DNA of 64,000 bases from Sphingobacterium sp. R2 (GTDB taxonomy: Bacteria; Bacteroidota; Bacteroidia; Sphingobacteriales; Sphingobacteriaceae), in the NCBI RefSeq assembly GCF_040760075.1, contig NZ_CP142884.1, positions 5,270,001 through 5,334,000 of the forward strand, written 5' to 3'. Position 1 is the first letter of the stretch, and each line of letters starts with the position of its first letter. The position numbers and the translations under genes were made by a program. Of the stretch, positions 42,758 to 51,876 are shown piece after piece. Below the pieces are notes generated by a model that searched no databases, was not told the DNA's origin, and saw only the letters and a program-made list of their open reading frames with translations.

Positions 42758-43585
42758 TTAAAGATTATACACACGTATAGCGTTCTCCGCCCAAAAGGCA
42801 TTCTTTTCTGCAGCTGTAAATTGCCCCAATTTATTTTCGACGATGGCAATACTCTCCTCATAAGATGCTGCTAGAAGGCATACGGGCCAATCTGATCCAT
42901 ACATGATACGTTTCTTTCCAAAACATAAAAATATGTGTTCCACGTATTGTTTGAAATCATCCAGCTTCCACCCCTCCCAATCGGCCTCTGTAGCTAGCCC
43001 CGAAACTTTGCATACGACATTCGGAAAAGCGGCAAGCGCATCAATAAATACGGCCCACTCATCAAATTCCTTTGATTTGATGGGTGGCTTTGCAATATGA
43101 TCCAACACAAACTGGAGGTTGGGATTTTGTCGTACACAAGCCAGCGTTGAAGCGTAATGACGTGGGCGAATAAGCAGATCATACGTGTAACCATAGTCCG
43201 CCAAAGCTTTCAGCCCATTTAAGACTGCCGGACGGATAAGAAAATCGGGATCCGCTTCCCCTTCAACAACATGACGAAATCCTTTGATGACTGCAGTCGA
43301 CTGATACGCTTCCAATTGTTGGCGGATATCTTGGGCCTCAAGATCGATCCAGCCCACAACCCCTTTTATAAAAGAGTAATCGCGGGCCAATTGAATCAAA
43401 TAAGCAGTTTCCTCGTCAGATTCTTGCGCCTGAACAGCAATGCTTCCGCCAAATCCATTCCGCTCCAGCAGGAACTGAATATCTAAAGGGGTAAAATCAC
43501 GTTTTATAACTTGCATTTCTTCTGTGATCCAACTATATCTAATCGGATCGAATTTCCAGAAATGCTGATGGGTATCTATACGCAT
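42758..43585 (-). CDS. Amidohydrolase, likely L-fucono-1,5-lactonase
   Basis: A 275-residue COG3618-type TIM-barrel hydrolase. ATG 43585 (MRIDTHQHFWKF) was chosen because DTHQHFW carries the first metal-binding histidines; the frame extends 25 codons upstream without features. Further family marks are AVQAQESDEET, GVVGWIDLEA, FVLDHIAKPPI and MYGSDWPVCL (metal-binding Asp). It should hydrolyse fuconolactone to fuconate. It lies 25 bases after the FAH-family gene. Confidence 0.85.
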   Translation of the reverse strand: MRIDTHQHFWKFDPIRYSWITEEMQVIKRDFTPLDIQFLLERNGFGGSIAVQAQESDEETAYLIQLARDYSFIKGVVGWIDLEAQDIRQQLEAYQSTAVIKGFRHVVEGEADPDFLIRPAVLNGLKALADYGYTYDLLIRPRHYASTLACVRQNPNLQFVLDHIAKPPIKSKEFDEWAVFIDALAAFPNVVCKVSGLATEADWEGWKLDDFKQYVEHIFLCFGKKRIMYGSDWPVCLLAASYEESIAIVENKLGQFTAAEKNAFWAENAIRVYNL

Positions 43586-43610
43586 AATAAAAAGAAAACC
43601 TGATGAGCAA

Positions 43611-44468
43611 TTAGTTTTTTGAATAGGCGACAACTGTCTGACGGGATTCACCAAGACCATCAGCTCCTAATTCGATCACATCGCCAGGCTTCAAATAAAT
43701 AGGCGGATTAAACCCTAGACCTACTCCTGCAGGTGTGCCTGTTGATATAACGTCGCCAGGCAACAGGGTCATAAATTGAGATACATACGATACAACATGT
43801 GCTACTGAAAAGATCAGATCTTTCGTATTTCCATCTTGATAGGTTTTTCCGTTTACCTTTAACCACAGACGTACGTTGTTGATATCTTTGATCTCCTCTT
43901 TTGTCGCCATAAAAGGTCCCATAGGTGCAAAAGTATCACATCCTTTTCCTTTATCCCATGTACCACCGCGTTCCAGCTGATATTCACGCTCAGAAACATC
44001 GTTGTGTAATACATAACCAGCGACATAGTCCAACGCTTCACCTTCTTCTACATACGATGCTTTCTTACCGATCACAATACAAAATTCCACTTCCCAATCG
44101 GTCTTTAACGAGTCTTTGGGAATCATTACCTCGTCATATGGACCAATCAACGATGTGGTCGATTTCAAGAAGATGATTGGTTCGGCCGGAATAGGAGCAT
44201 TTGTTTCCTTGGCATGATCTAAATAATTTAATCCAATACAAACAATTTTGGATGGGCGGGCAAATGGTGCTCCTATACGTTCGCTTTGGGGAACTTCAAT
44301 TAACTTACCATCATTTGCTTTTACAAATTCTTCTAAACGGGCTATACCATTCTCTGCAAAGAACTGTTCATCATAGTCACCGCCAAATGCGCTTACATCG
44401 TAATTTACGCCATCGATCTGAACACCGATCTTCTCTTTGCCTTGAGCTCCAAAACGTATTAATTTCAT
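43611..44468 (-). CDS. FAH-family hydrolase, likely 2,4-diketo-3-deoxy-L-fuconate hydrolase
   Basis: A 285-residue fumarylacetoacetate-hydrolase-fold enzyme. Landmarks: FARPSKIVCIGLNYLDHAKE, the metal-binding Glu/Glu/Asp region TDWEVEFCIVIGKKASYVEE, YVLHNDVSEREYQ and STGTPAGVGLGFNPPIYLKPGD. In the non-phosphorylating fucose route it would cleave the diketo acid to pyruvate and lactate. Family members also include acylpyruvases and ureidoglycolate lyase-like proteins, so the role rests on context. Confidence 0.85.
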   Translation of the reverse strand: MKLIRFGAQGKEKIGVQIDGVNYDVSAFGGDYDEQFFAENGIARLEEFVKANDGKLIEVPQSERIGAPFARPSKIVCIGLNYLDHAKETNAPIPAEPIIFLKSTTSLIGPYDEVMIPKDSLKTDWEVEFCIVIGKKASYVEEGEALDYVAGYVLHNDVSEREYQLERGGTWDKGKGCDTFAPMGPFMATKEEIKDINNVRLWLKVNGKTYQDGNTKDLIFSVAHVVSYVSQFMTLLPGDVISTGTPAGVGLGFNPPIYLKPGDVIELGADGLGESRQTVVAYSKN

Positions 44469-44508
44469 GTTTATAGTATTGAGATAATAGATATTTATTT
44501 TTAGCTTA

Positions 44509-45273
44509 TTAATTATTCAATTTAATAAAACCACCATCAATCGGGTAGTCATTTCCGGTTATAAAGGCTGCATCATCGCTGCACAGAAAGAGCGCTAATT
44601 TTGCAATTTCCTCCGGTTGTGCCATACGGCCTATTGGCTGGCTTGCCGATAACTTTTCAAACATCTCGTCCTCTTTGCCCGGATAATTTTTTGCGATAAA
44701 TCCATCCACAAACGGGGTATGCACGCGTGCAGGCGAAATGCTATTGCAACGGATCCCATAGGCCATATAATCCCGCGCAACAGACATCGACATCGCATGG
44801 ATAGCGCCCTTACTCATCGAATAAGCAAAACGGTCCGTGATACCCACCCATGCAGCAATTGAAGCGAGATTAAGGATTGCTCCTGAACCTTGCGCTTTCA
44901 TTATAGGTACAACAGCAGATAAGGCATGATAAGCACCTTTGACATTCACATTAAAAACACGGTCAAAATCTTCTGATTGACAATTTTCCAAATTACCCAC
45001 ATGAGCAATGCCAGCATTATTTACTAAAATATCAATTTTTCCGATATTTTGTGCTATAGAACTAATTTCTTGCTGATCAGTTACATTGCATCGGTGAAGG
45101 GCAGCCTGTCCTCCTAAAGACACGATCTCGGTAACCACAGCCTCGCCCCCCTCTTCATTTAAATCCAAAATATGAACTTTTGCTCCTTCTGCAGCAAATT
45201 GCAAACTGATGGCACGGCCTATCCCACTCCCTCCCCCTGTAATAACAGCTACTTTTTGTTCTAACTTTCCCAT
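44509..45273 (-). CDS. SDR dehydrogenase, likely 2-keto-3-deoxy-L-fuconate dehydrogenase
   Basis: A 254-residue short-chain dehydrogenase with an intact active site: TGGGSGIGRAIS, NNAGIAH, LNLASIAAW and Y-x3-K in FAYSMSKGAIHAMS. The C-terminus GGFIKLNN is normal. In the pathway it would oxidise C4 of 2-keto-3-deoxy-fuconate. Only 2 bases separate it from the fucosidase stop, so it is co-transcribed. Confidence 0.87.
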   Translation of the reverse strand: MGKLEQKVAVITGGGSGIGRAISLQFAAEGAKVHILDLNEEGGEAVVTEIVSLGGQAALHRCNVTDQQEISSIAQNIGKIDILVNNAGIAHVGNLENCQSEDFDRVFNVNVKGAYHALSAVVPIMKAQGSGAILNLASIAAWVGITDRFAYSMSKGAIHAMSMSVARDYMAYGIRCNSISPARVHTPFVDGFIAKNYPGKEDEMFEKLSASQPIGRMAQPEEIAKLALFLCSDDAAFITGNDYPIDGGFIKLNN

Positions 45274-45275
45274 TT

Positions 45276-46589
45276 TTACTTAATTGTTAATGTCAATACC
45301 AAATCTGCTTCATCTGTCGATGTTGGCAAATCCACGCGTAGACTATTGTTCTTATAATTAAACTTAATCTCTTTCTTTCCGATAAATGTGCTTACTTTTT
45401 TCACCTGATAAGGCAGGTTATTGATCAACAATTCCTTTTTATCCGTTTTAAACACATGTAGATACACCTGATTTCCTTTTTTTGTCAACGCATAATCCTC
45501 TGTTGGCGGCACCGCTCCCCCTTCTGTTCCATAGATTGTTTCACCATATACCGATAGCCATTTTCCAAGCTCTTTCAAACGCTCCTGCTGATAGTCCTGA
45601 ATCTCACCATTGGGCATGGGACCTACATTGAGCAATAAATTGGAGCCATGACCAGCTGCCTTGACCAGGTATTTTAGTACTTCCTGAAATGATTTACGTG
45701 TCCGATCTTTCAGCTCAAATCCCCACGATCCAGCAATTGTTCCACAGACTTCCTTCGGTAACTTCCCAACATCACGTGCATTCGTGCCAAACCCAGTGGT
45801 ATTCTCTCCAGGTAAATCGCGTTCGAACATCTGAAAATCTTCTCCTTCAAATGGAGCTAGATGATGATTGTTCCCGACCAAACATTGTGGCTGTAACGTA
45901 TGAATCAGTTCATAGATCTCTTTGAAATGCCAATCTTCATTGGGCTTGTCCCAATGACCATCAAACCAGATTCCATCGATCGTGCCATAGTTGCTCAAAA
46001 GTTCGGTCAATTGGCTTTTCATAAACTGTATATAATGATTCCAGTCACCTTTTGTTGAATCCCGACCTGCAATACCGCCCCCAGTCTTACCCACAGGCAA
46101 ATAATCATCCCGGTGCCAATCCAAAAGCGAATAATAGAACATCACTTTTATCCCTTCCGCGCGACAGGCTTCCACCAATTCTTTTACGATATCCCGCTTG
46201 AAAGGAGATTTCTTAACCACATTGTAGTCGGAAACCTGGCTATTCCACATCGAAAAGCCATCATGGTGTCTCGTGGTAAAGGTGATATACTTTGCTCCGG
46301 CCTGTTTAAACAACTTTGCCCATTCCTTTGCATCAAAAGAAATCGGATTAAAAAATTTAGGTAAGAGCGCATATTCATCCAAACTGATATTCTGATTATT
46401 CATGACCCACTCACCATCTCCCAGCACACTATATACCCCCCAATGGATAAATACTCCAAACCGGGATTGTGCGAACCATTCCCTATTTTTCAAATTTTCG
46501 GAACTCGGTTGATCATGTTGTTGGCTATAGCTCGCAGATACAGATCCGATTAGCAAGGCCAAACAAAAGATTACATGCTTAAGTTTCAT
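45276..46589 (-). CDS. GH29 alpha-L-fucosidase (exported)
   Basis: A 437-residue glycoside hydrolase. ATG 46589 (MKLKHVIFCLALLIG) gives a signal peptide; the frame runs 25 codons further without one. WFAQSRFGVFIHWGVYSV, YITFTTRHHDGFSMW, MFYYSLLDWH and GIWFDGHWD carry the GH29 features, with the nucleophile Asp in WFDG. It should release L-fucose from host or plant glycans in the periplasm. It lies inside the fucose catabolic operon, 50 bases after the dehydratase gene. Confidence 0.92.
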   Translation of the reverse strand: MKLKHVIFCLALLIGSVSASYSQQHDQPSSENLKNREWFAQSRFGVFIHWGVYSVLGDGEWVMNNQNISLDEYALLPKFFNPISFDAKEWAKLFKQAGAKYITFTTRHHDGFSMWNSQVSDYNVVKKSPFKRDIVKELVEACRAEGIKVMFYYSLLDWHRDDYLPVGKTGGGIAGRDSTKGDWNHYIQFMKSQLTELLSNYGTIDGIWFDGHWDKPNEDWHFKEIYELIHTLQPQCLVGNNHHLAPFEGEDFQMFERDLPGENTTGFGTNARDVGKLPKEVCGTIAGSWGFELKDRTRKSFQEVLKYLVKAAGHGSNLLLNVGPMPNGEIQDYQQERLKELGKWLSVYGETIYGTEGGAVPPTEDYALTKKGNQVYLHVFKTDKKELLINNLPYQVKKVSTFIGKKEIKFNYKNNSLRVDLPTSTDEADLVLTLTIK

Positions 46590-46639
46590 ATGTAAATGAT
46601 TAGTTGTCATTTGATTTCCAATTAACTCATGATATCCAA

Positions 46640-48301
46640 CTACAAAGAAACACCTCGACGCCAAGGGATGAAATCATCTTGGCCCAACAGCACGGCCTTT
46701 GGTTGTATTCTACCAGAAGCAACTTCAATCACATAATCCAAAATGCGGTGTGCAGCTTCCTCAATAGTTTCTGTTCCCTCGATAATAGTTCCACAATTTA
46801 GATCCAATATATCCGGCATTTTCTCAAAAGTCTTTGTATTTGTCGAAAGCTTGACTACTGGAGCGATTGGGTTTCCTGTAGGCGTACCCAACCCTGTTGT
46901 AAAAAGGACGATATTGGCACCAGCTGCCACCTCTGCAGTGGTACTTTCTACATCGTTACCAGGAGTACATAATAGGTTTAATCCCGGGCGGTTAGCCAGT
47001 TCAGGATAATCAACCACCGCCATAACAGGCGATGTTCCTCCTTTTTTGGCAGCACCTGCAGATTTGATCGCGTCTGTAATCAAACCGTCACGAATATTGC
47101 CTGGCGAAGGATTCATATAGAAACCCGAACCATCAGCTTCGGCTTTTGCGTTGTATGTACGCATCAGCGACATAAAACGATCTGCTGTTGGCTCGTCAAT
47201 ACAACGATCACTCAACTCTTGTTCTACACCACATAACTCTGGAAACTCCGCCAAAATCACAGAGCCACCCAAGCTCACCAAAATATCCGACACAAAACCA
47301 AGCGCTGGATTGGCAGAGATGCCCGAGAACCCATCTGAGCCGCCACATTCCAAACCGATACACAATTTGTCCAGCGGAGCAGGTCTGCGTTCATTTTGAT
47401 TGGCTTGCATCATCCCTGCAAAAGTTGCTTTGATGGCCTTTTGCATAAGCTCCCTTTCAGTTCCCTCTTTCTGCTGCTCGAAAACATATAAAGGCCGATC
47501 GAAACCGGGACTTCGTTTTTCAATTTCCGCCTTCAGAATAGAAGCCTGCGCATGCTGACATCCTAAACTCAACACAGTTGCCCCTGCCACATTTGGATGC
47601 GTGATATAACCAGCCAAAAGACCACATAACGCATCCGAATCCATACGCGTTCCACCGCATCCCATCTCATGGTTTAAAAATTTGATTCCATCAACATTTT
47701 TGAACAGACGGTCGTGCTCGCCCGCACTCGAATTAGCCAGTAGCTCGTGGTTAAGAATGTCAGTAACGTCCGCACCAGACTTATAGCGCTCAATCAAATC
47801 TTCTACTTCAGAAACATAATTATTTGCTTTTACTTTATAGCCGAGTTTCTCCTCAAAGGCAGCCTTCAAGGTCAATACATTTCTATTTTCGCAAAAAACC
47901 AATGGAATAACCAACCAGTAATTGGCCGTTCCAACAGTCCCATTTGAACGGTGAAATCCATTGAACGTCTTATCTTTAAATGCAGAAACATCTGGTTTTG
48001 TCCAAGCTGTCTTACGGTTCCCCATTCTAAAATCTTCCGAAGCATGACGCAAGTTTTCAGTGGTAATGAGTTCACCTTCCGTTAAGGGTGTGTTCAATTT
48101 CCCAACCAGAACACCGTACATCAGTATCTCCGTATCTTGTTCCATGGGTTGAATGGTGAATTTATGTTTGGCAGCAACAGCTTGCTTTAATGTAAATTCC
48201 TTACCTTCAAAAAGAATCGTTGTTCCCGCAGCCAAGTCCTGTAATGCAACAAGGACATTATCCATTGGATGGATCTGTAAATAGCGTTGTATAGCCATCA
48301 T
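46640..48301 (-). CDS. UxaA/altronate-dehydratase-family enzyme, likely L-fuconate dehydratase
   Basis: A 553-residue iron-type sugar-acid dehydratase. The N-terminal 90 residues form an SAF-like domain (HPMDNVLVALQDLAAG). The body shows FNGFHRSNGTVGTANYW, GCGGTRMDSDALCGLLAGY, CIGLECGGSDGFSGISANPALG and LDLNCGTIIEGTET, all typical of altronate/galactarate dehydratases. In the cluster it takes the fuconate dehydratase place. Its ATG overlaps the mutarotase stop, and an MM start (48301 or 48298) is ambiguous. Altronate itself is an alternative substrate. Confidence 0.85.
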   Translation of the reverse strand: MMAIQRYLQIHPMDNVLVALQDLAAGTTILFEGKEFTLKQAVAAKHKFTIQPMEQDTEILMYGVLVGKLNTPLTEGELITTENLRHASEDFRMGNRKTAWTKPDVSAFKDKTFNGFHRSNGTVGTANYWLVIPLVFCENRNVLTLKAAFEEKLGYKVKANNYVSEVEDLIERYKSGADVTDILNHELLANSSAGEHDRLFKNVDGIKFLNHEMGCGGTRMDSDALCGLLAGYITHPNVAGATVLSLGCQHAQASILKAEIEKRSPGFDRPLYVFEQQKEGTERELMQKAIKATFAGMMQANQNERRPAPLDKLCIGLECGGSDGFSGISANPALGFVSDILVSLGGSVILAEFPELCGVEQELSDRCIDEPTADRFMSLMRTYNAKAEADGSGFYMNPSPGNIRDGLITDAIKSAGAAKKGGTSPVMAVVDYPELANRPGLNLLCTPGNDVESTTAEVAAGANIVLFTTGLGTPTGNPIAPVVKLSTNTKTFEKMPDILDLNCGTIIEGTETIEEAAHRILDYVIEVASGRIQPKAVLLGQDDFIPWRRGVSL

Positions 48302-48633
48302 TATACTAATTCAAATATTTTTGTCATCATTACCCATTTCTCTCCCGGCTGTGCCCCCGGAATAGCCGATTGATATTTCCACATCAGCTGTTCCCATTCC
48401 TGCACCTTTTCATTGGCAGCATCCATAGCAGATTTTTTCTCAAATGAAAAATCTTCGCCAACCTCCATGTTCATAAACAATCTATTTTCAAAACGATAGA
48501 TCTCCATCTGCAGAATTCCTGCATCCAGTATCGAGCGTTTTATTTCGGGCCACACTTCACGGTGGTAATCCTCATATTCCTTGATCAATTGTGGATCGTC
48601 TACAAGATCCAGGGCCATGACATATCTTTTCAT
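48301..48633 (-). CDS. L-rhamnose/L-fucose mutarotase family protein
   Basis: A 110-residue RhaM-type mutarotase. YVMALDLVDD, EYEDYHREVWPEIKRSILDAG (catalytic His) and YRFENRLFMNMEV are family signatures. It would speed interconversion of the fucose anomers for the dehydrogenase. Its stop overlaps the start of the dehydratase gene and it begins 10 bases after fucP. Confidence 0.9.
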   Translation of the reverse strand: MKRYVMALDLVDDPQLIKEYEDYHREVWPEIKRSILDAGILQMEIYRFENRLFMNMEVGEDFSFEKKSAMDAANEKVQEWEQLMWKYQSAIPGAQPGEKWVMMTKIFELV

Positions 48634-48643
48634 TACTAACTAA

Positions 48644-49909
48644 TTAATGTGATTTAAGATTTTCCGTTTCCGCAATACTGACATTTCTATTTTGGAAAGC
48701 AAACAACAAGACAACAATAAAACAAACCAATGGCACAAAATATCCATATTGGAAATGTCCCGTTTTATCCGAGATAAAACCCAATATTGGAGGCAACAAA
48801 GCGCCACCAACAATAGACATGACGATCAAACTAGAGGCAGATTTGGTGTCGGCACCGATGCCTTGTACACCAAACGCGAATATCGTCGGAAACATAATGG
48901 ACATAAAGAAAGCAATGCCAATCAAAGCATATAGGGTCTGAATACCTGATCCGAAGATGACAAATAGCGATAGCACAATCGCTATAGCGGAATAGATGAC
49001 CAGGAGTTTGGATGCTGACACAAAACGCATAAAAAATGTACCGATAAACCGGCCCAGCATAAAAGCCAATCCAGCAAACCCAGCATAATCGGCACCATCT
49101 TTACCCGATATGCCGGCAGCTTCTGTTGCATATAATACCAGGAAGCTTAAAATACAAACTTGCGCTCCGACGTAGAAAAACTGAGCCACCACCGCCCAAC
49201 GCACATTTTTATGACGCAGTGCATGGAAAAAACCGGCTCTACCTTCTTCCTCCGCATCTTTGATATCAGGCAATTTGGTAAAGAAAAACAAGGCAGCGAT
49301 CAATAAAATCAATATCCCCAGTACCACATAGGGCAATTTTACAGCAGCTGTTTCCGACTGAATATACGCCATCTTTGCTTGTTCAGCCATTTGCGCAAGT
49401 TCCGCCTGTGATTTGGGTTCATGTGATAAAATAAATTTGCCACCAAAAATCGGAGCCACAAAGGCTGCTAATCCATTAAACGACTGGGCAAAATTAAGCC
49501 GTTGCGCCGATGAAGCCGGATCCCCCAAGATAGCAACGTAAGGATTGGCAGCGGTTTCCAGAATGGTAAGACCACAGGCAACAACGAATAGCGCACCCAA
49601 AAAGAAAACATAACTGATCGTGTTGGCAGCAGGTACAAAAAGAAAACAGCCAATCGCGAAAAAGATCAATCCGATCAAAATACCAGCTTTATAGCCATAT
49701 CGTTTCATAATGATACCTGCAGGAATGGCCATCACAAAATAAGCAATGAAGACGGCAGAATCGACCAATGACGCTTGGAAGTGCGTCAAACTAAACGCAT
49801 TTCTCAAATGCGGAATTAAGATTGGATCTAGGTTATGAATAAATCCCCAAAAAAAGAATAAGGATGTCACCAAAATCAAGGCAAATGTGTAACTCTTTTT
49901 ATTCGTCAT
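48644..49909 (-). CDS. fucP: L-fucose:H+ symporter
   Basis: A 421-residue MFS permease with 12 helices. ATG 49909 (MTNKKSYTFALI) was chosen over a TTG three codons upstream. The FucP hallmark FFFWGFIHNLDPILIPHLRNAF and GLTILETAANPYVAILGDP are clear. First gene of the fucose operon; a 143-base region separates it from the AraC regulator. Confidence 0.93.
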   Translation of the reverse strand: MTNKKSYTFALILVTSLFFFWGFIHNLDPILIPHLRNAFSLTHFQASLVDSAVFIAYFVMAIPAGIIMKRYGYKAGILIGLIFFAIGCFLFVPAANTISYVFFLGALFVVACGLTILETAANPYVAILGDPASSAQRLNFAQSFNGLAAFVAPIFGGKFILSHEPKSQAELAQMAEQAKMAYIQSETAAVKLPYVVLGILILLIAALFFFTKLPDIKDAEEEGRAGFFHALRHKNVRWAVVAQFFYVGAQVCILSFLVLYATEAAGISGKDGADYAGFAGLAFMLGRFIGTFFMRFVSASKLLVIYSAIAIVLSLFVIFGSGIQTLYALIGIAFFMSIMFPTIFAFGVQGIGADTKSASSLIVMSIVGGALLPPILGFISDKTGHFQYGYFVPLVCFIVVLLFAFQNRNVSIAETENLKSH

Positions 49910-50052
49910 ATCTTTCAAATGGTTATAAGTAGTTATTTATGTAAAATAAGTTTAAAAATGCTAGACAACATTCAAGTATATTATCAAATTATTAAGCTAT
50001 ATTACCATAACCGAACTCAAATTGGTAACTTTACAGCATATATTTCACAATT

Positions 50053-50916
50053 ATGAAAGCACAGTTGCTTCATTTAAATAGTAACCCTGAGCATTCATTC
50101 AATGCCAGAAGAGACAATACTCCGCAATACCACAACCTTTGGCATTATCACGAAGAACTGGAATTGATTTATTTTGCTAAAGGCTCGGGTACTCAATTTA
50201 TTGGGGACAGCGTTAGGCGTTTTGAATCGGGCGACATCACACTGGTGGGTTCCAATTTACCTCATTATTGGCTGTTTGATGCCATTTATCTGCAAAAGGA
50301 AAAAGCTGAACACGCAGATATCCGCGTACTTCATTTTAAAGAGAACTTCTGGGGGAATGATTTTATCAGTTTACCTGAAAATAAAGCGCTCAAAGAGCTT
50401 TTTCGCGTATCCAAAAGAGGCATTTCCTTAGCAACGCACAGCCGATTAAAAACCATGCAATTAATTGATGCTATTTTGACAACAACAGGCACGCCACGCA
50501 TTATTCATTTACTGGAAATCTTAGCGTGCATTTCGGAAGAAGAAAAACATGACTTATTAACCAGCGCCAATTTTACCATCCAATTGCAAGATCAGGATGC
50601 CAACCGTATGCAGGTTGCAATGCAATTTATAGGTGAAAATTACCGCGACCAAATACGGCTGCAGGACCTTGCTTCGCTAACGGGTATGACACCAAATTCA
50701 TTCTGTCGCTTTTTCAAGTCACAGACCGGAAAAACACTCTTTCAGTTTTTAATCGAAATGCGCGTGAAGACAGCCTGCAATTTATTGATAGAAAACAAAC
50801 AGACGGTAAAGCAAATCTGTTTTGAAGCCGGTTTTCAAAACTTCTCCAGCTTTCACAAGTACTTCAAAAACGTAACCGGTACTACTCCCCTCAACTTTCA
50901 GCGATCAAAAGCTTAA
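50053..50916 (+). CDS. AraC-family regulator of the fucose operon
   Basis: A 287-residue regulator. The N-terminal half is a cupin-like sugar sensor (HNLWHYHEELELIYFAKGSGTQFIGDSVRRFESGDITLVG). The C-terminal half holds two helix-turn-helix units (IRLQDLASLTGMTPNSFCRFFKSQTGKT and VKQICFEAGFQNFSSFHKYFKNVTGTTPLNF). Divergent from fucP and likely its activator in the presence of fucose. Its last 12 bases overlap the end of the convergent quinone oxidoreductase gene. Confidence 0.9.
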   Translation: MKAQLLHLNSNPEHSFNARRDNTPQYHNLWHYHEELELIYFAKGSGTQFIGDSVRRFESGDITLVGSNLPHYWLFDAIYLQKEKAEHADIRVLHFKENFWGNDFISLPENKALKELFRVSKRGISLATHSRLKTMQLIDAILTTTGTPRIIHLLEILACISEEEKHDLLTSANFTIQLQDQDANRMQVAMQFIGENYRDQIRLQDLASLTGMTPNSFCRFFKSQTGKTLFQFLIEMRVKTACNLLIENKQTVKQICFEAGFQNFSSFHKYFKNVTGTTPLNFQRSKA

Positions 50917-51876
50917 AACAATCTTACCCAATACACTTGAGTCTTCCATCAGCCGATGAGCCTCGGGAGCCTCAGCAAAAGGAAGCACCTGGTATATCGT
51001 GGGTTTAAAATGTCCAGTATTGAGCTTGGGCCATACCTGAGACCAGATCTCGTCACGTAATATTTGCTTAAATTCGCGGTCTCGGGAACGTAGTGTACTC
51101 CCTGTTAAAAGGATGCGTTTTTGCATCAATTGGAGCAAATTCAATTCAACTTTTGCGTTTTCCATCGCATTAATATACACCAGTCGGCCATCGGAGTTCA
51201 AGAGGCGGATATTTTTCTCAAAATAGGAACCACCAATGCTGTCTAAAATAACATCCACGCCTACAGCCTTGAGCTGCTGCTCGAAATCTTCTGTTTTATA
51301 ATTTATAGTTTTGACGGCTCCCAATGATTCGCAAAAAGTAGCTTTCTCGGGCGAGCTGACTGTCGAATATACTTCCGCACCAAACAATGATGCGAGCTGA
51401 ATTGCTGTACTACCAATCCCACCAGCGCCGCCATGTACCAAAAAGTGCTCACCTGTCTGTAATTTCCCCCGTCGGAAAACATTGTCCCATACCGTAAAAA
51501 CGGTTTCTGGAAGTGAGGCTGCCTCGGCAAAATCCAGATGATCTGGGATAGGCAAACAATGACCCTGATAGACTTTGGCATAGGTGGCATAACCTCCGCC
51601 CCCTACGAGTGCACAGACGCGATCGCCGACATTCCAGTCCGTAACATCCTTCCCTTTCGCAACGACAACACCGGCGATCTCCAAGCCAGGTATCCGAGGA
51701 TCTACTCCGGCTGGTGCAGGATAACTCCCTTTACGTTGGAATACATCAGGTCTATTGACTCCTGCAGCTTTTACTTCCACTAAAACTTCGTATTGTCCGG
51801 GCTGCGGCATTTCCGCATCGCTAACTTGCAAAACTTCCGGTCCACCGGGTGCAGTAATAATAACAGCTTTCATCAT
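50905..51876 (-). CDS. NAD(P)H quinone oxidoreductase (PIG3/zinc-independent MDR family)
   Basis: A 323-residue medium-chain reductase. MKAVIITAPGGPEVLQVSD starts the family; GEHFLVHGGAGGIGSTAIQLASLFG is the nucleotide loop, and LLNSDGRLVYINAM plus LLTGSTLRSRDREFK follow. It probably reduces quinones with NADPH and guards against electrophiles. The start is MM (51876 or 51873), overlapping the stop of the upstream outer-membrane protein gene by 1-4 bases, so both are co-translated. Its 3' end overlaps AraC. Confidence 0.9.
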   Translation of the reverse strand: MMKAVIITAPGGPEVLQVSDAEMPQPGQYEVLVEVKAAGVNRPDVFQRKGSYPAPAGVDPRIPGLEIAGVVVAKGKDVTDWNVGDRVCALVGGGGYATYAKVYQGHCLPIPDHLDFAEAASLPETVFTVWDNVFRRGKLQTGEHFLVHGGAGGIGSTAIQLASLFGAEVYSTVSSPEKATFCESLGAVKTINYKTEDFEQQLKAVGVDVILDSIGGSYFEKNIRLLNSDGRLVYINAMENAKVELNLLQLMQKRILLTGSTLRSRDREFKQILRDEIWSQVWPKLNTGHFKPTIYQVLPFAEAPEAHRLMEDSSVLGKIVLSF

